A program made the translations under genes and the position numbers. DNA of 64,000 nt, from positions 25,716,315 to 25,780,314 of the forward strand of contig OZ038454.1 of NCBI GenBank assembly GCA_964036195.1, given 5' to 3'. Every line of letters begins with the position of its first letter. Within the stretch, counting starts at the first letter, position 1. Below the pieces are notes generated by a model, which ran no database searches, had not been told where the DNA came from, and saw only the letters and a program-made list of their open reading frames with translations. Origin of the DNA: Sphaerolaimus hirsutus. Lineage: Eukaryota > Nematoda > Chromadorea > Monhysterida > Sphaerolaimidae. This document shows, piece after piece, positions 9,291-19,144 of this stretch.

Positions 9291-12200
9291 AGCCTGGCTC
9301 GCGCCCGGTAATAAAGCCAATCCCATTATAATTAACCCAATTGCCAACACAAAAAACAGCGACTGTGCGACCTGGGGCATGTAGGGGGGTTCTGAGTACG
9401 CGCGCGGCGCGGGGCGCACCCCTTCCTCAGTAGACAGAAAGCCCATATACCTGTCTATCTGGTTGCTGGAGCCAGTACGCGGCGGCAGAGCGGCCGGCGT
9501 GGCGTACAAAAACGGGTCCAGACTGATGTTCATGAGCACGTCCAAGGGCACCTCAGTCAGCGTGTCCGAGTGGTCGTCTGCGGGACAATTAGGCCACAAC
9601 GTACAGTCCGTTTCCTTCAAATCATGCATTCCGATCCTGCGCAAAAAGGCCAGCCAGGTAGTTCGAAACAGGTAACCTTTTTCAGTTCGCATGTATGCCC
9701 ACGGTTTGATCCAGAATTCCCGCTCCTGCGCGAGCACATGCATTCCAGTAGTGCGCTGCTGCTCTTCGGGTGACTCTGGAACCAGTTCGTCAGGTTCCTC
9801 ATCCTCTAATTCCAAGCCTTGCATCACAGGGATTAATTTATTAACGGGACGTATCATCATGCAGCGATCATCTTCGCGCACATGCATGGTCATTCTGGTC
9901 GTACTGGACACTCGCGTGGGGTTCAGCGACTCTACGTGGGGGTTACTTACCTGTACCGGTTGCATGTTATATTGTTGCATGCGCCCATCCGGTCCCATAG
10001 CCATCCAGTTAGCTGGCGGCGTTTGATAAGCCATCATTTGCGGTTGCATGTTCATATCGCCAGCCCTCTGTACCGTCTGCGCTGGTTGTACAGGCATCGG
10101 CTGCGCTGGTTGCCACTGCGGATATGCGTATTGCATGGGCACCATACCTGGCTGCATCGCTTGGGCTTGATTATTTCCCTGATAGCCACCACGTTGTCCT
10201 CCGCCGCGCCCACGTCCATTTCCTCTGGATGCTCCGCCGCCGCGGCTCCTTTTGAAATACTGTTCCCTTTGTTCTGGGGTTAGTTTGGGGCACTCATATC
10301 TGATGTGCTCTTCAGAGCCACATTCCCAACATCCTTTGTCAAATTTTCGTGGGGGCAATTTAGGGGGGTCCCTGTTCAATCCCAAAAGTTTACCTTCCAA
10401 CGCGCCCAGTTGCGCTAATTTCTTCGCTATCTCTTGGTGCACAGAGTCAAATTTGGCAACACTCTCAGTCATTTTCTGTTCCATTGTCTCTAACGTCTTG
10501 TCGGCCTGGGACGGCAGTCCAGCCATGGCGGGCATGTTTAGCGCCATCAACCTGTCCATTACCTTGTCTGTAGCGCTGGCAACCACATCCTGTTTGGATT
10601 TTTCTCCCTTATTCTGGCTCTGTTCTGCTTCCAGAAAGCTCTCTTGTGCGCGTGCGTTGTCAACCATCTCTTTCCAAGTGATAGACGCTGTGACAGGTAC
10701 ATTGCGCCGAATTTCATTTCTCAGTCCTCCATGAAATTTTATCATGCATGTGTCACCTCGTTTTTCATGACCCATGCCTGGGTAGGCGCGTTTTATCAAT
10801 TTTTCCAAACGTACCGCCCATTCCAGTACCGACTCATCTGCGCCCTGTCGCGTCTCAAAAATCTCTCTCTGTGCATGATGTTTGTCATTTGGGTTTTCAT
10901 AGAACTTCTCCAGTGCCTGCATCATGTCCTTGTAATTCAGGTCACGCAATTCCCTGTATCGAGTGTTGAAAATGGCTCTGGCACTGCCTTTCAAAAACAA
11001 TTTTACCAGCGGCTTCCGCTCCTGTAATTTTATGCGCAGCGCATCACATACCGTATCCCAGCTCCTTCTCCAGTCCCTGAAACCCTCATTTGGTTTGCCG
11101 CGAAAATATCCACATTGTTGTGCTAGGGCTGTAATGACCGCCGCATTGCTTTGTTCTAATTGCCAATTTTGTCCCGGGTCCGTGGGCCGCGCCACTTCAG
11201 ATGTAGCTGACGAGCTCCTGGAGGATGCTGGCGAACGGGATCGAGCGCGCCGCTGCGTAACAGTTCTCACTTGGTTCGTTCCAGCTGCCGACGGGGGCGC
11301 CGCTGGTGCCGTTGATGACTGTAAGGGCGCTGCTTGACCATTGGTCAGCACTATCGGCTGCTGGCCACTGGCCGGTGAATTTCCTCCCAGCGTCGCATTC
11401 TGATTTTGTAAGGCTTGATTATGCTGCTGGTACGCAGTCGTCAGGTCAACTATATCGTCGCCATGTACGCTGTGGTGCGCTTCGAATTCCTGCAAAAAAT
11501 GTTCCACCCTAGGTACCTCGGCGACTGGGTCACTTCCCCATAAATTCATAGCAATTTTAATTAGTGTCACCATACGCAAGTCCCCTGGTTCACCATTCTG
11601 TGAGAATGCGCCAACTGGTCTCGCCTGACTCATCATGTTTGCCCATTTCTTTGCGGCTTCACATGCCTTTTTGGGTGTCCATTGTGCACAGGATGGCGTT
11701 GTTTGCACCGGGTCCAGGTCCATTATGGTAGCTTGGTAAATTAAATTCGCATTAGTGACCTTTGCGTATCTGTCTTCCAGCGCCGGAGCCGCCGTCTGGT
11801 TCGCGCCATTGTTTGTCATTCTGCTTGCGGGGCTGCTAATGATTATCACGGGGGGATTACTTGAAATTTCAGTCTTAATTAACTGGCGTCTAGCCTTTGC
11901 AGTTGCGCTCTGCGATCTCGACTGGTCGCTCGATAAGTTCCGACTGCTGTTGCCTGACACGTCTCTCGGCGTCGAAGTGCTCTTCGGTGGGCTTAACTGC
12001 AGCGCCGGGGAAGTGTCTCCACTCTGCGTCGCTGTCTCCAACAGTTCCGCTACGGTATTTTCAATCACAGGAAATTGATCTGCAGTAGCTCCAAGCTCGG
12101 CTGCAATCACAGGGTAATCACGTTGAATCGACGGCTGCCCTAGAGGCTCGCTGTCACCAACGTATCCGTCTGAACCGACTTCAGAACCCGATCGCACTCC

Positions 12201-12695
12201 AGGCGATATGGATGAGCTGCCCGCGCTCCAACCCAGTGTCCTCCGAAGCTTAGACCACTTACCTGTCTTTCCTGCTTCCTTTCCTGCAGCTTGTCTGCTT
12301 GTCCCAGGCGCTTCTTCAGCTTCTGCGCTGGACGTTAGCTGCCGCGCCGCTGCCGGTACAGCTGGCGTCTTCCACTGACTGAAACTGTCTGGTGCAGGCC
12401 CTGCACCTTCAACCGTTGATAACCTGATTACCGGGGTGTCCTCAGCTGTCTGTCCAGACCAGCGTTGACTTTCACTCTCCTCTAGCGCTTCCGGCGCTTC
12501 TGTTTCAGGGTTAACCGAATCGTTCGACTCACTGTCTCCTGCTTGACTCTCAGCTGCAGCAAGTTGTGCGTCCACTTCTTGCCCAGCCTTCTGTTGTCGC
12601 GCGCGCCTTCGTGCTTGTTTTTGCTTCTCCAACGCAGCGTGCCAAACTTGTTCTATGGTGTCCCCTTGTAAGCTTGCTGGCCCCCTCGATCTCAA
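9039..12695 (-). CDS. gag: Gag polyprotein (last ~85 codons are from the inserted transposon)
   Basis: The frame is 1218 residues long. Residues 1-290 are a Ser/Glu/Ala-rich low-complexity region. A capsid-like region spans about 510-690, with the retrotransposon-gag signature around 'LKGSARAIF' and 'ESVLEWAVRLEKLIKRAY'. A CCHC zinc knuckle (C-x2-C-x4-H-x4-C) lies at about 785-800, followed by an Arg/Gly-rich stretch and a Gln/Met/Pro-rich linker. A hydrophobic helix at about 1108-1128 would act as signal-anchor for the glycoprotein encoded next. Real Gag sequence ends at the transposon border (9,297). The first in-frame ATG is at residue 293 (11,819); the frame is open upstream to the primer-binding site without any ATG. 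Confidence 0.9.
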   Translation of the reverse strand: MRSRGPASLQGDTIEQVWHAALEKQKQARRRARQQKAGQEVDAQLAAAESQAGDSESNDSVNPETEAPEALEESESQRWSGQTAEDTPVIRLSTVEGAGPAPDSFSQWKTPAVPAAARQLTSSAEAEEAPGTSRQAAGKEAGKTGKWSKLRRTLGWSAGSSSISPGVRSGSEVGSDGYVGDSEPLGQPSIQRDYPVIAAELGATADQFPVIENTVAELLETATQSGDTSPALQLSPPKSTSTPRDVSGNSSRNLSSDQSRSQSATAKARRQLIKTEISSNPPVIIISSPASRMTNNGANQTAAPALEDRYAKVTNANLIYQATIMDLDPVQTTPSCAQWTPKKACEAAKKWANMMSQARPVGAFSQNGEPGDLRMVTLIKIAMNLWGSDPVAEVPRVEHFLQEFEAHHSVHGDDIVDLTTAYQQHNQALQNQNATLGGNSPASGQQPIVLTNGQAAPLQSSTAPAAPPSAAGTNQVRTVTQRRARSRSPASSRSSSATSEVARPTDPGQNWQLEQSNAAVITALAQQCGYFRGKPNEGFRDWRRSWDTVCDALRIKLQERKPLVKLFLKGSARAIFNTRYRELRDLNYKDMMQALEKFYENPNDKHHAQREIFETRQGADESVLEWAVRLEKLIKRAYPGMGHEKRGDTCMIKFHGGLRNEIRRNVPVTASITWKEMVDNARAQESFLEAEQSQNKGEKSKQDVVASATDKVMDRLMALNMPAMAGLPSQADKTLETMEQKMTESVAKFDSVHQEIAKKLAQLGALEGKLLGLNRDPPKLPPRKFDKGCWECGSEEHIRYECPKLTPEQREQYFKRSRGGGASRGNGRGRGGGQRGGYQGNNQAQAMQPGMVPMQYAYPQWQPAQPMPVQPAQTVQRAGDMNMQPQMMAYQTPPANWMAMGPDGRMQQYNMQPVQVSNPHVESLNPTRVSSTTRMTMHVREDDRCMMIRPVNKLIPVMQGLELEDEEPDELVPESPEEQQRTTGMHVLAQEREFWIKPWAYMRTEKGYLFRTTWLAFLRRIGMHDLKETDCTLWPNCPADDHSDTLTEVPLDVLMNISLDPFLYATPAALPPRTGSSNQIDRYMGFLSTEEGVRPAPRAYSEPPYMPQVAQSLFFVLAIGLIIMGLALLPGASQAVREGHIQTEVHWAHTNLHVPKLGNIHFLYSLYVPKPSGTYMYVCSRSWAHACAHARVCFPNAGTYNFLDVCMFPIPGTYKIPR
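9298..9303 (+). repeat. Right target-site duplication CTCGCG
   Basis: Exact copy of 5,961-5,966, directly after the right terminal inverted repeat. Confidence 0.85.
10283..10332 (-). other. CCHC zinc knuckle of Gag
   Basis: The encoded residues C-W-E-C, then H and C, have the exact C-x2-C-x4-H-x4-C spacing of a retroelement nucleocapsid knuckle. A Gly/Arg-rich RNA-binding tail follows. Confidence 0.95.
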
Positions 12696-12785
12696 TTCCC
12701 TTTGGGGTGACTCGTTATCCGTGAAGCCGTTTTTTGTAGAGGCGTTGATCAGGCGCCCCAGACAGAAAACTTTTATGGCTTGCTT

Positions 12786-12809
12786 AGGAAACCACTCGCT
12801 ACGCTACCA
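12786..12809 (-). promoter_or_regulatory. Primer-binding site resembling initiator-Met tRNA 3' end
   Basis: On the coding strand the site begins TGGTAGCGTAGCGAGTGG. The complement of the animal tRNA-iMet 3' end is TGGTAGCAGAGCAAGG, so the match is good but diverged. Ty3 and several insect elements prime from tRNA-iMet. It starts about 2 bases after a terminal CTGACA that would be the LTR 3' end. Confidence 0.65.
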
Positions 12810-12811
12810 GT

Positions 12812-14490
12812 TGTCAGATATTTTACGTTTTTACTAATTTTACTAGTTTCCGTTTTTACCAAAAAAATACGCCACTCGTCGAATTTTGCCGCGGCAGAGA
12901 ATTGTAAATTCCGGTCCCTTTGCGCTTCTAATTGCGTGCGTAATTAGATAAATAATTGGTTTTTATGGTACGGGGATTTTACACGCAAATCAGGAACGGC
13001 GCCAGTACCCCTTGGGGTCCTGACAGCTCCTGAGGACGGACACGGCAACTTACCAATCCCTTTCGTAACTGCTGCCGGCAGTTTACTTCGATTAATTGTT
13101 AAAAAGCCGTAATTAAAGTAAAGCCGGAATTAATAAAATTCAAATTCAAATTCAAGCAGTTAGTATGCTTCAGGGGGACCAAGTTGGTTTTCACGGGAAC
13201 TTTATTTAGCAGTATAGTCAGAGTCAATTTCACAATAGCTCAAGTGAGTCGTATAGCCTCTAGTGGGTGAAAAAATGTAAAATCAGCGCGTTTTATAATC
13301 ACCAAAATCTACCATAAAGGAAATGAATACTAAATCAAAGACACAACAATTAACCATAATAAGCGAATCAATAAGGCAATTTCAATGATCACTGGAAAAC
13401 CGTAAACATAGCGTACCAGGCACAAGTAATTTAATTAAATGCGGGAAAAATATCTAATTAAATAAAACGGGTACAAATATGAATTAAACCGAGCGTAAAG
13501 TAACGGTAATTACCATTGACGTAATTAAAACACAATTTATCTCGTAGGTGAGTGTCGGGAACCGGGTTTCTATTCAGAGGTTACGGTACAGTCGAGAGCA
13601 GGTGGTGTGACACGTGTTATCAACCTGCGCCCCTTTAGGTGAAAAATATTTTTATAGCACGCCCGACCAAGGCCACAGAAAGAACGCTCATTTGCGGGGG
13701 TTGTTCAAGGTTATTGCATTGCCGGGTAAGGGTTGGAAACTTCGGGCCTGAACACACGCCACAAGACACTAGCACTTGTGAGTTCACCAATCACCCTGGG
13801 TGATGGGAATAATTAATTGGCACTGCTGTGCTCTTCACTGTAAACTGTGCTCTGCATGTGCCTTGCAGTTGCGTGCCGACAATAATTGCCGTTTGCGACT
13901 TTTCCACCAATTACCTAGTCCTAAATGAAAATGCACTTGGTCGGGGAATTTTCTGAATGTTATCTATCGGGGCGGCTAAGCATTTAACAGAGTCAACACC
14001 TTTTAGCTTAGCTAGAAACATTAAAGCCTTTCTAACCCATTCCCAGACACTGCACCCTTTTGATTAAAATGTAAATTTGATAAAACCTAAAAATCATAAC
14101 ATTCGAAAGTACATATTGGGAAATGCAATTCAAAAAAAAACGAAAGAAATCACTTAATTAACTTAACTAAAAAATGCGGGTAACCTAATTAGCTCAATTA
14201 ACGAAACATGAAATGAAAAATTATCATCACACAGGAAATAATTATGCAATTAACGGAAAAGAAAATAATTAATAAATTCATGGCCGCAGTAGTGTCCATT
14301 CGGGCGTACCGTCCTGGGGCTGCGGCTTCGTTGGCAGATTTGCAGTGCACAGCGAACCGCACGTTCACTGTGACTTCCCTGTGCACCGCGGGTCGTCATT
14401 CGGTCGCACATGGTCATTCTCAAGTCGTCGGAGTGTCTGCGCAAAGTTGTTGTTACGTTTTTACGCATGATTAGTTAGCCATATTTCTAC
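12812..14490 (-). repeat. Probable 5' LTR and flanking sequence (outer border not determined)
   Basis: The inner LTR border is inferred at 12,812 from the terminal ...CTGACA next to the primer site. The rest is AT-rich with no coding potential. I cannot place the outer end because the partner LTR is outside the window; the stretch could include genomic sequence beyond the LTR. Confidence 0.4.
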
Positions 14491-14504
14491 CTACAATTAT
14501 ACAC

Positions 14505-14690
14505 TGTGGACATCACACTTAATATGGAAACCTACCATAACCGATCTGAATAGTGAACCAAAATTTTAACAATTCTTCACCTAATATTTTGTATTTACTA
14601 TGGAATAATTAATTACAAATTTATTACAAGATTTTATTCATAAATTATGGTAGGATTCTGCGCAAAGTATGCTCTCCGCTAGGTATACCT
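14505..14690. mobile_element. MITE with AAACCTACCATAA inverted repeats (copy 1)
   Basis: About 185 bp with subterminal inverted repeats AAACCTACCATAA and TTATGGTAGG, and outer ends resembling GACATCACACTT and GCTCTCCGCTAGGTATAC. Similar copies lie near 32,649-33,872 and 38,163-38,340. Confidence 0.6.
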
Positions 14691-14841
14691 ACATATTTTC
14701 AACTCATTCATTCAAGTCGCATTCAAAATTCACGTTCAAAACTCAATTTTCGAAATTCGTTTAAAACTCAACTTAAAATCGTAAAATGATAATTTATTTT
14801 TTTACATAAAGTAAGACATAAATATATGAGGCGACTGCGAG

Positions 14842-15656
14842 CAACGATGGGTAAGTTCTCCAAAAAAAACACTTTCTGTGTTTTGAGTTTTTCAAAAATG
14901 AATACCTGTGTTTTGAGTTTTATTATCAAAAAAAACTTGAGTAACTCTGTTTTTATTTCTGTGTTTTTTGTTAAAACTTGAGTTTTTGAGTTTTTTTTCT
15001 AAAAAACTCAAGTTTTTGTCCAAAAAACTTGAGTTTTCTCACCAAAAATTCTGATTTACAGCATTTTGATGTGGAAACAGCGGTTTTCTTATAAAATATT
15101 GGTTTTGCACATGTTTTAACCCCACATAACATATGTGTATTCATTCAAGTGTCGAAAAAGTCCATAAAAATGTCCTCAATGAGGACATCCACCCACATCA
15201 CATCACCAGCATCAACAAAATGCTCACAAACAACAATTTACGCAGTACTCCAAAATTCTTCAATGGAAATGCACTGTATGGAAGACTACAGAATTGATTT
15301 GAACTACAACTATATTTAAACATGTCCACCGGGAGATATGCATGCCATCTTTAATTTTTTTTTTGTTCCATCATAAAATATGAATACATTATGTACATAT
15401 TTACATGCTATACATGCATATCTTATCTTGTTTAGTTTAACTGAATTCATGTGCATTCTGAAAATGTGTTCAACCACTTCGCTGAAAAAAACTCAAAAAC
15501 TCAAAAAACTTTTCTGTGTTTCTGTGTTCTCCAAAAAAAAACTCATTTGAGTTTTGAGTTTTTCAAAATTTGTGAGTTTCCGTGTTTCTGTGTAAAACAA
15601 AAACACAGAAACTCATTGAGTTTCTGTGTTCAATTTCTGTGTTTTTTCCATCGTTG
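14842..15656. mobile_element. hAT-like non-autonomous element, AAACTCAAG family
   Basis: The ends are CAACGATGG and CCATCGTTG with a perfect 8-bp duplication ACTGCGAG (14,834-14,841 and 15,657-15,664). Both arms consist of variants of AACTCAAGTTTTTGAG and TTTCTGTGTTTT. The middle is unique AT-rich sequence without a transposase. Confidence 0.85.
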
Positions 15657-15752
15657 ACTGCGAGGCGGCACTTAGGTAGGGGGCGCCTTCATCTCTGATC
15701 TGAGTGGTTCATGAAATAAGACATCGCGCAAGAACGGGCTCAGCTGCAAGCA

Positions 15753-16104
15753 CAGCAAAAAATGGGGGTTTGATGCGTCATGAAGCGTCTTGAAGTGGCT
15801 TCACGGCAACACTTCCCGATGCTTCACGAAGCTGGTCGGCGCTTCCCGGCGCTTCACGAAGTTGAATGTGATGACACTTCACATCACAGACGTGTGTCAA
15901 CGATGCTGCACAATGTTTGTGAAGTGTCTTCACTGCGTCAGCATCGGGAAGCGCGCTTCACGAAATTTTGGCCATCGTGAAGCTAGGTGAAGTGTGTGGA
16001 AGAAAATCTGAACTTCACTGAAAATCTCGTGAAGCGTGTTGAAGCGTGTGGAAGTGTCTTCACAGAGGCCGCTTCACGACGCATCACATCCCCATTTTTT
16101 GCTG
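15753..16104. mobile_element. TIR element CAGCAAAAAATGGGG with GAAGTG/CACTTC words
   Basis: Inverted ends CAGCAAAAAATGGGG and CCCCATTTTTTGCTG enclose 350 bp made of GAAGCG, GAAGTG and CTTCAC words. The flanking 8-mers match only partly, so the insertion is probably old. A fragment of the same words is near 46,650-46,750. Confidence 0.6.
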
Positions 16105-16449
16105 TGAAGACAGCTGGAAGTCAGCTGGGAGGCTTTATCCGCTAGCGCAACCCAGTTCAAAGTTAATCCACTAGCGTCACCTGCCTTACGCGCTGGCACT
16201 CGTTTTCGTTTTGCATGTATGGTCGTGCTCACGCTAGTTGACAACGACGCCAAATGTCAACTGGTTCCAGTCCCAATTGAAAGTTCGCTGACCAGCCGAC
16301 GAACGACGTTCACACGCAAAAGTGTTTAATCATGTCGCAAATGAAGCTGTAGTGGTGAAAACGGTGATTGCCACATGTGCGACTACAATAATGCGTGGTG
16401 TAACTCGTCAGCAAGCTTTCAATCGGAATCGGAACCAATCGACATCTGG

Positions 16450-16670
16450 TGCCAATCCCAAGCCCTGTAAAGTGTAAAGTAAAGTGTCAAATGTAAAGTC
16501 AAATGCAAAGTAAAGTGTCAATCAAAACAAAAAAGAAAAGATTTTATTACTGAACTTTGCATGACAATTGACAGTTTACTTGACACTTTACTTTACATTT
16601 GACATTTGACTTGACACTTTACTTTACAGTTGACACTTTACTTTACACTTTACAGGGCTTGGGACTGCCC
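16450..16670. mobile_element. CCWGG-family (introner-like) element, tandem copy 1
   Basis: The left end is CTGG then TGCCAATCCCAAGCCCTGTA; the right end is TTTACAGGGCTTGGGACTGCCC then CCTGG. The interior is a palindrome-like run of TGTAAAGTGTCAAATG words. Its right CCTGG (16,671-16,675) is directly followed by the left end of a second copy. Confidence 0.75.
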
Positions 16671-17113
16671 CCTGGTGGCAATCCTAAGCCCTGTAAAGTG
16701 TAAAGTAAAGTGTCAAATATAAAGTCAAATGCCAAGTAAACTGTCAAGTGTAAAGTCAAATGCAAAGTAAAGTGTCAAATGCAAAGTAAAGTGTCAAATG
16801 TAAAGTCAAATGCAAAGTAAAGTGTCAAATGTAAAGTCAAATGCAAAGTAAAGTGTCAAATGTAAAGTAAAGTGTCAATTGTGTATCCAAATCGAATTTT
16901 TTGGTATCCAAATCTTTTGTTTTTGTATCCAAATCTTACTTTTTGACATGAAGTTTGGATACAAAAACAAAAAATTTGGATACCAAAAATAAGATTCACA
17001 ATTGACACTTTACTTTACATTTGACAGTTTACTTTACATTTGACACTTTACTTTACATTTGACACTTTACTTTACGTTTGACACTTTACTTTACACTTTA
17101 CATGGCTTGGGAC

Positions 17114-19099
17114 TAGGGTGTCAAATTTCCGTTTCCGTTTTCCGCTTCCGCCTTTCCGCAAGAAAATTTTTTACCTTTCCGTTTTCCGTTTTCCGGCAGC
17201 TGAAAAATTTTTACCTTTCCGTTTTCCGTTTTCCAGCAGCCGAAAAAATTTTACCTTTCCATTTTCCGTTTTCCGTCAGCTGAAAATTTTTTACCCTCCT
17301 GTTTCCGTTTTCCGGCCCATTTTTCCGTTTTCCGGCTGAAAAATTTTTACCTTTCCGTTTCCGTTTTACCAGGCAATTTTTCTATTTTCTGGCTCGATTT
17401 TCAGTTTTCAGGCATGTTTCCATTGTTTTTCCAATCTGTATTTATCTTCAATTGGCTCATCCCATTGTGTTGTTTTTGTCTCTTGGAGCAGCATTGACAA
17501 CTGAGATTTCAGGGTCAGTGAAACAGGTGCTATGAACCCAATTGGGTCATATGCTGACATCAATAATTTATTCAATTTTTGTCTGGTTGGTGTTGTGATG
17601 CTGTCAATTTGCAATTTTGGTGTTGATATTGCCAGCATGTCCGTTCAGTGATTTTATTTCATGCCCATTACTGTGACAATTTGATTCACCTTTGGACTCC
17701 TGTCATTTTCTGCTATTTCATTCATGACTGATCTTGAGTTTGACAGCCATTCCCTCATGTTCATAGAACATTGGTTAAATAAAGCTTTGAGATTGTAATA
17801 TAGTTCTAAAGCTTCAACTTCATTCGTGACACTCATGATGAAGTTATCGACATAAATGTTGTTTATTATCATCGCCAACTGGTTTCGTTCCCCTTCATTT
17901 TCTTCATATTCATTCATGTTGTTTATTGTCACATTTAAATGGTATTTTATGACTGCTCCCAAAATTGCTGGGCTGCAGACAAGTCCAAACAGTACGCGTT
18001 TAAAACGAAGTACTATTAAGTTATTTCCAGTTACTGGTTTTGAGGCATCTTTCAGCCAGAAAAATTGTGTGTAGTCTCTAGCTTGGTCATGCAATCCTAT
18101 TTGCAAACATGCCTTTTCAATATTGGCAATTAATGCTAGATTGCCTGCCCTGAACCTCAGGAGTAGGCCCAGTGCTAATGGTGTTGTAATTGGTCCTCTA
18201 AAAAGGCACTCGTTGAAACTGGGCTTACCTGCCGACCCATCGTACACGATTCTGCATGATGTCAATTTGCCTGGCATGATTACTGGCTGGTGTGGCAGGT
18301 AATGAATCCCCTTGTTGTCTGTTTTGTCGTCACAGATCTCAATTATTCCCTTTTCTAGTTGGTCGTCCAAAACTTTCCGGTATTGTTCGAATAAGTTTGG
18401 ATCTTTGTTGAATCTTCTTATCAGTGATTTAAACTGCACCAAGGCTTCTGCTTTTCCCGTGGGCAGGTCACTGATACTCTCTTTATACAGCCAGTCAATA
18501 TAGTATTGTTTGTTGTTGTCATTGAATTTTATGCTATTTTTTATCATTTCCTCTGCAATGTTGTCATCAATTGCATAGGGGTCATCAGTGATTCCCACTG
18601 CTTCTAGACAGTGAAATGTCGTAGTGTTTCCTTTCCTATGGCCACTATGGCTACTTTTTGATGATTTTTTGTTGGTTCAGTTAAGCTTGAACTACAAGTG
18701 AAGTTAAAGGCATGATCAATAGTTGCAGAATGTACAGCTACCACAATCAAAGCCAAACAGGCAAACCTGCATGTAGGTTTTCCTTCTGCAAATTTGTCTA
18801 TTACCGTGCTAATTTCACTTTATTTTTTTCCGTTTCCGTGAAAATTTTGCTTTCCGTTTTCCGGCATTTCATTTTTTCTGCATTTCATTTTTCATTTTTC
18901 ATTTTTCATTTTTTTCGTTTTCTGTTTTCCGGCCAACAATTTTTTTTACCTTTCCGTTTTCCGTTTTCCGCTGAGTGAAATTTTTTTACCTTTCCGTTTT
19001 CCGGCAGAAATTTTTTTTTACCTTTCCGTTTTCCGTTTTCCGTAAAGTTAAAAAATTTTACCTTACCGTTTTCCGTAAAAAAATTTTTTTGACACCCTA
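17114..19099. mobile_element. hAT-like element, CCGTTTTCC family, carrying a BEL/Pao fragment
   Basis: The ends are TAGGGTGTCAA and TTGACACCCTA with a perfect 8-bp duplication CTTGGGAC (17,106-17,113 and 19,100-19,107). Both arms are runs of TTTCCGTTTTCCG separated by AAATTTTTTACC. Between the arms sits a fragment of BEL/Pao reverse transcriptase (17,408-18,598). Confidence 0.88.
17408..18598 (-). pseudogene. BEL/Pao-type reverse transcriptase fragment with nonsense codons
   Basis: The minus-strand frame reads as BEL/Pao RT. Typical blocks are 'CRIVYDGSAGKPSFNECL', 'LLLRFRAGNLALIANIEKA', an active site of the family form 'NIYVDNFI', 'NMREWLSNSR', then the downstream 'SAYDPIGFIAPVSL' block. 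The same frame is interrupted by two stop codons near 17,640-17,655, and both ends of Pol are missing, as are Gag and LTRs. It cannot make a working enzyme. It lies inside a hAT-like element, either by later insertion or by capture. Confidence 0.85.
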
Positions 19100-19144
19100 C
19101 TTGGGACTGCCCCCTGTGCTGTCCTTGTCAACCAGCGCGTGCAG

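Larger units (their letters stand above)
5967..9297. mobile_element. Non-autonomous TIR DNA transposon inserted in the retroelement
   Basis: The 3,331-bp element has about 26-bp perfect terminal inverted repeats starting CCAGGCTGTCCGGGAGGGGC, flanked by the 6-bp direct repeat CTCGCG. Just inside each end lie about 300 bp of short repeats built from TGTATGTGCCC and its complement GGGCACATACA, likely transposase-binding arrays. The interior has no transposase-like frame. It is AT-rich and contains a GGCGCC hAT-like element (7,630-7,909), a palindromic MITE (about 7,949-8,052) and a CCWGG-family copy (about 8,345-8,630). A 6-bp duplication fits several superfamilies, so I do not assign one. Insertion interrupted the retroelement between Gag and env-like sequence; the two sides are in the same reading frame. 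Confidence 0.85.
1..12811 (-). mobile_element. Ty3/Gypsy-like LTR retroelement with gag-env-pro-pol order, degenerate copy
   Basis: An LTR retroelement lies on the minus strand. In transcription order I see a tRNA-iMet-like primer site (12,786-12,809), Gag (from about 12,695), an env-like glycoprotein region, protease and RT (5,950 to 2,762), then RT end, RNase H and integrase (2,802 to 43). The RT-RNaseH-IN order and the GPY/F-like C-terminus of integrase put it with Metaviridae (Ty3/Gypsy). The 3' LTR and polypurine tract are not visible: only about 40 bases follow the integrase stop. The copy is inactive as it stands because of a 3.3 kb transposon insertion (5,967-9,297), an RT frameshift (2,764-2,768) and no early Gag ATG. 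It is transcribed opposite to the host gene that starts after 19 kb. Confidence 0.9.
16676..19112. mobile_element. CCWGG-family element, tandem copy 2, split by a hAT-like insertion
   Basis: It starts TGGCAATCCTAAGCCCTGTA right after the shared CCTGG and ends TTGGGACTGCCC before CCTG. The hAT-like element 17,114-19,099 sits in its right arm with a duplicated CTTGGGAC. Without that insertion it is about 440 bp. It ends about 30 bases before the first exon I recognise. Confidence 0.7.

Noticed and set aside
13000-14490. Exact outer end of the 5' LTR
   Set aside because: Tried to match the first bases of the window (possible start of the 3' LTR) to this region and found no convincing counterpart, so no border is claimed.
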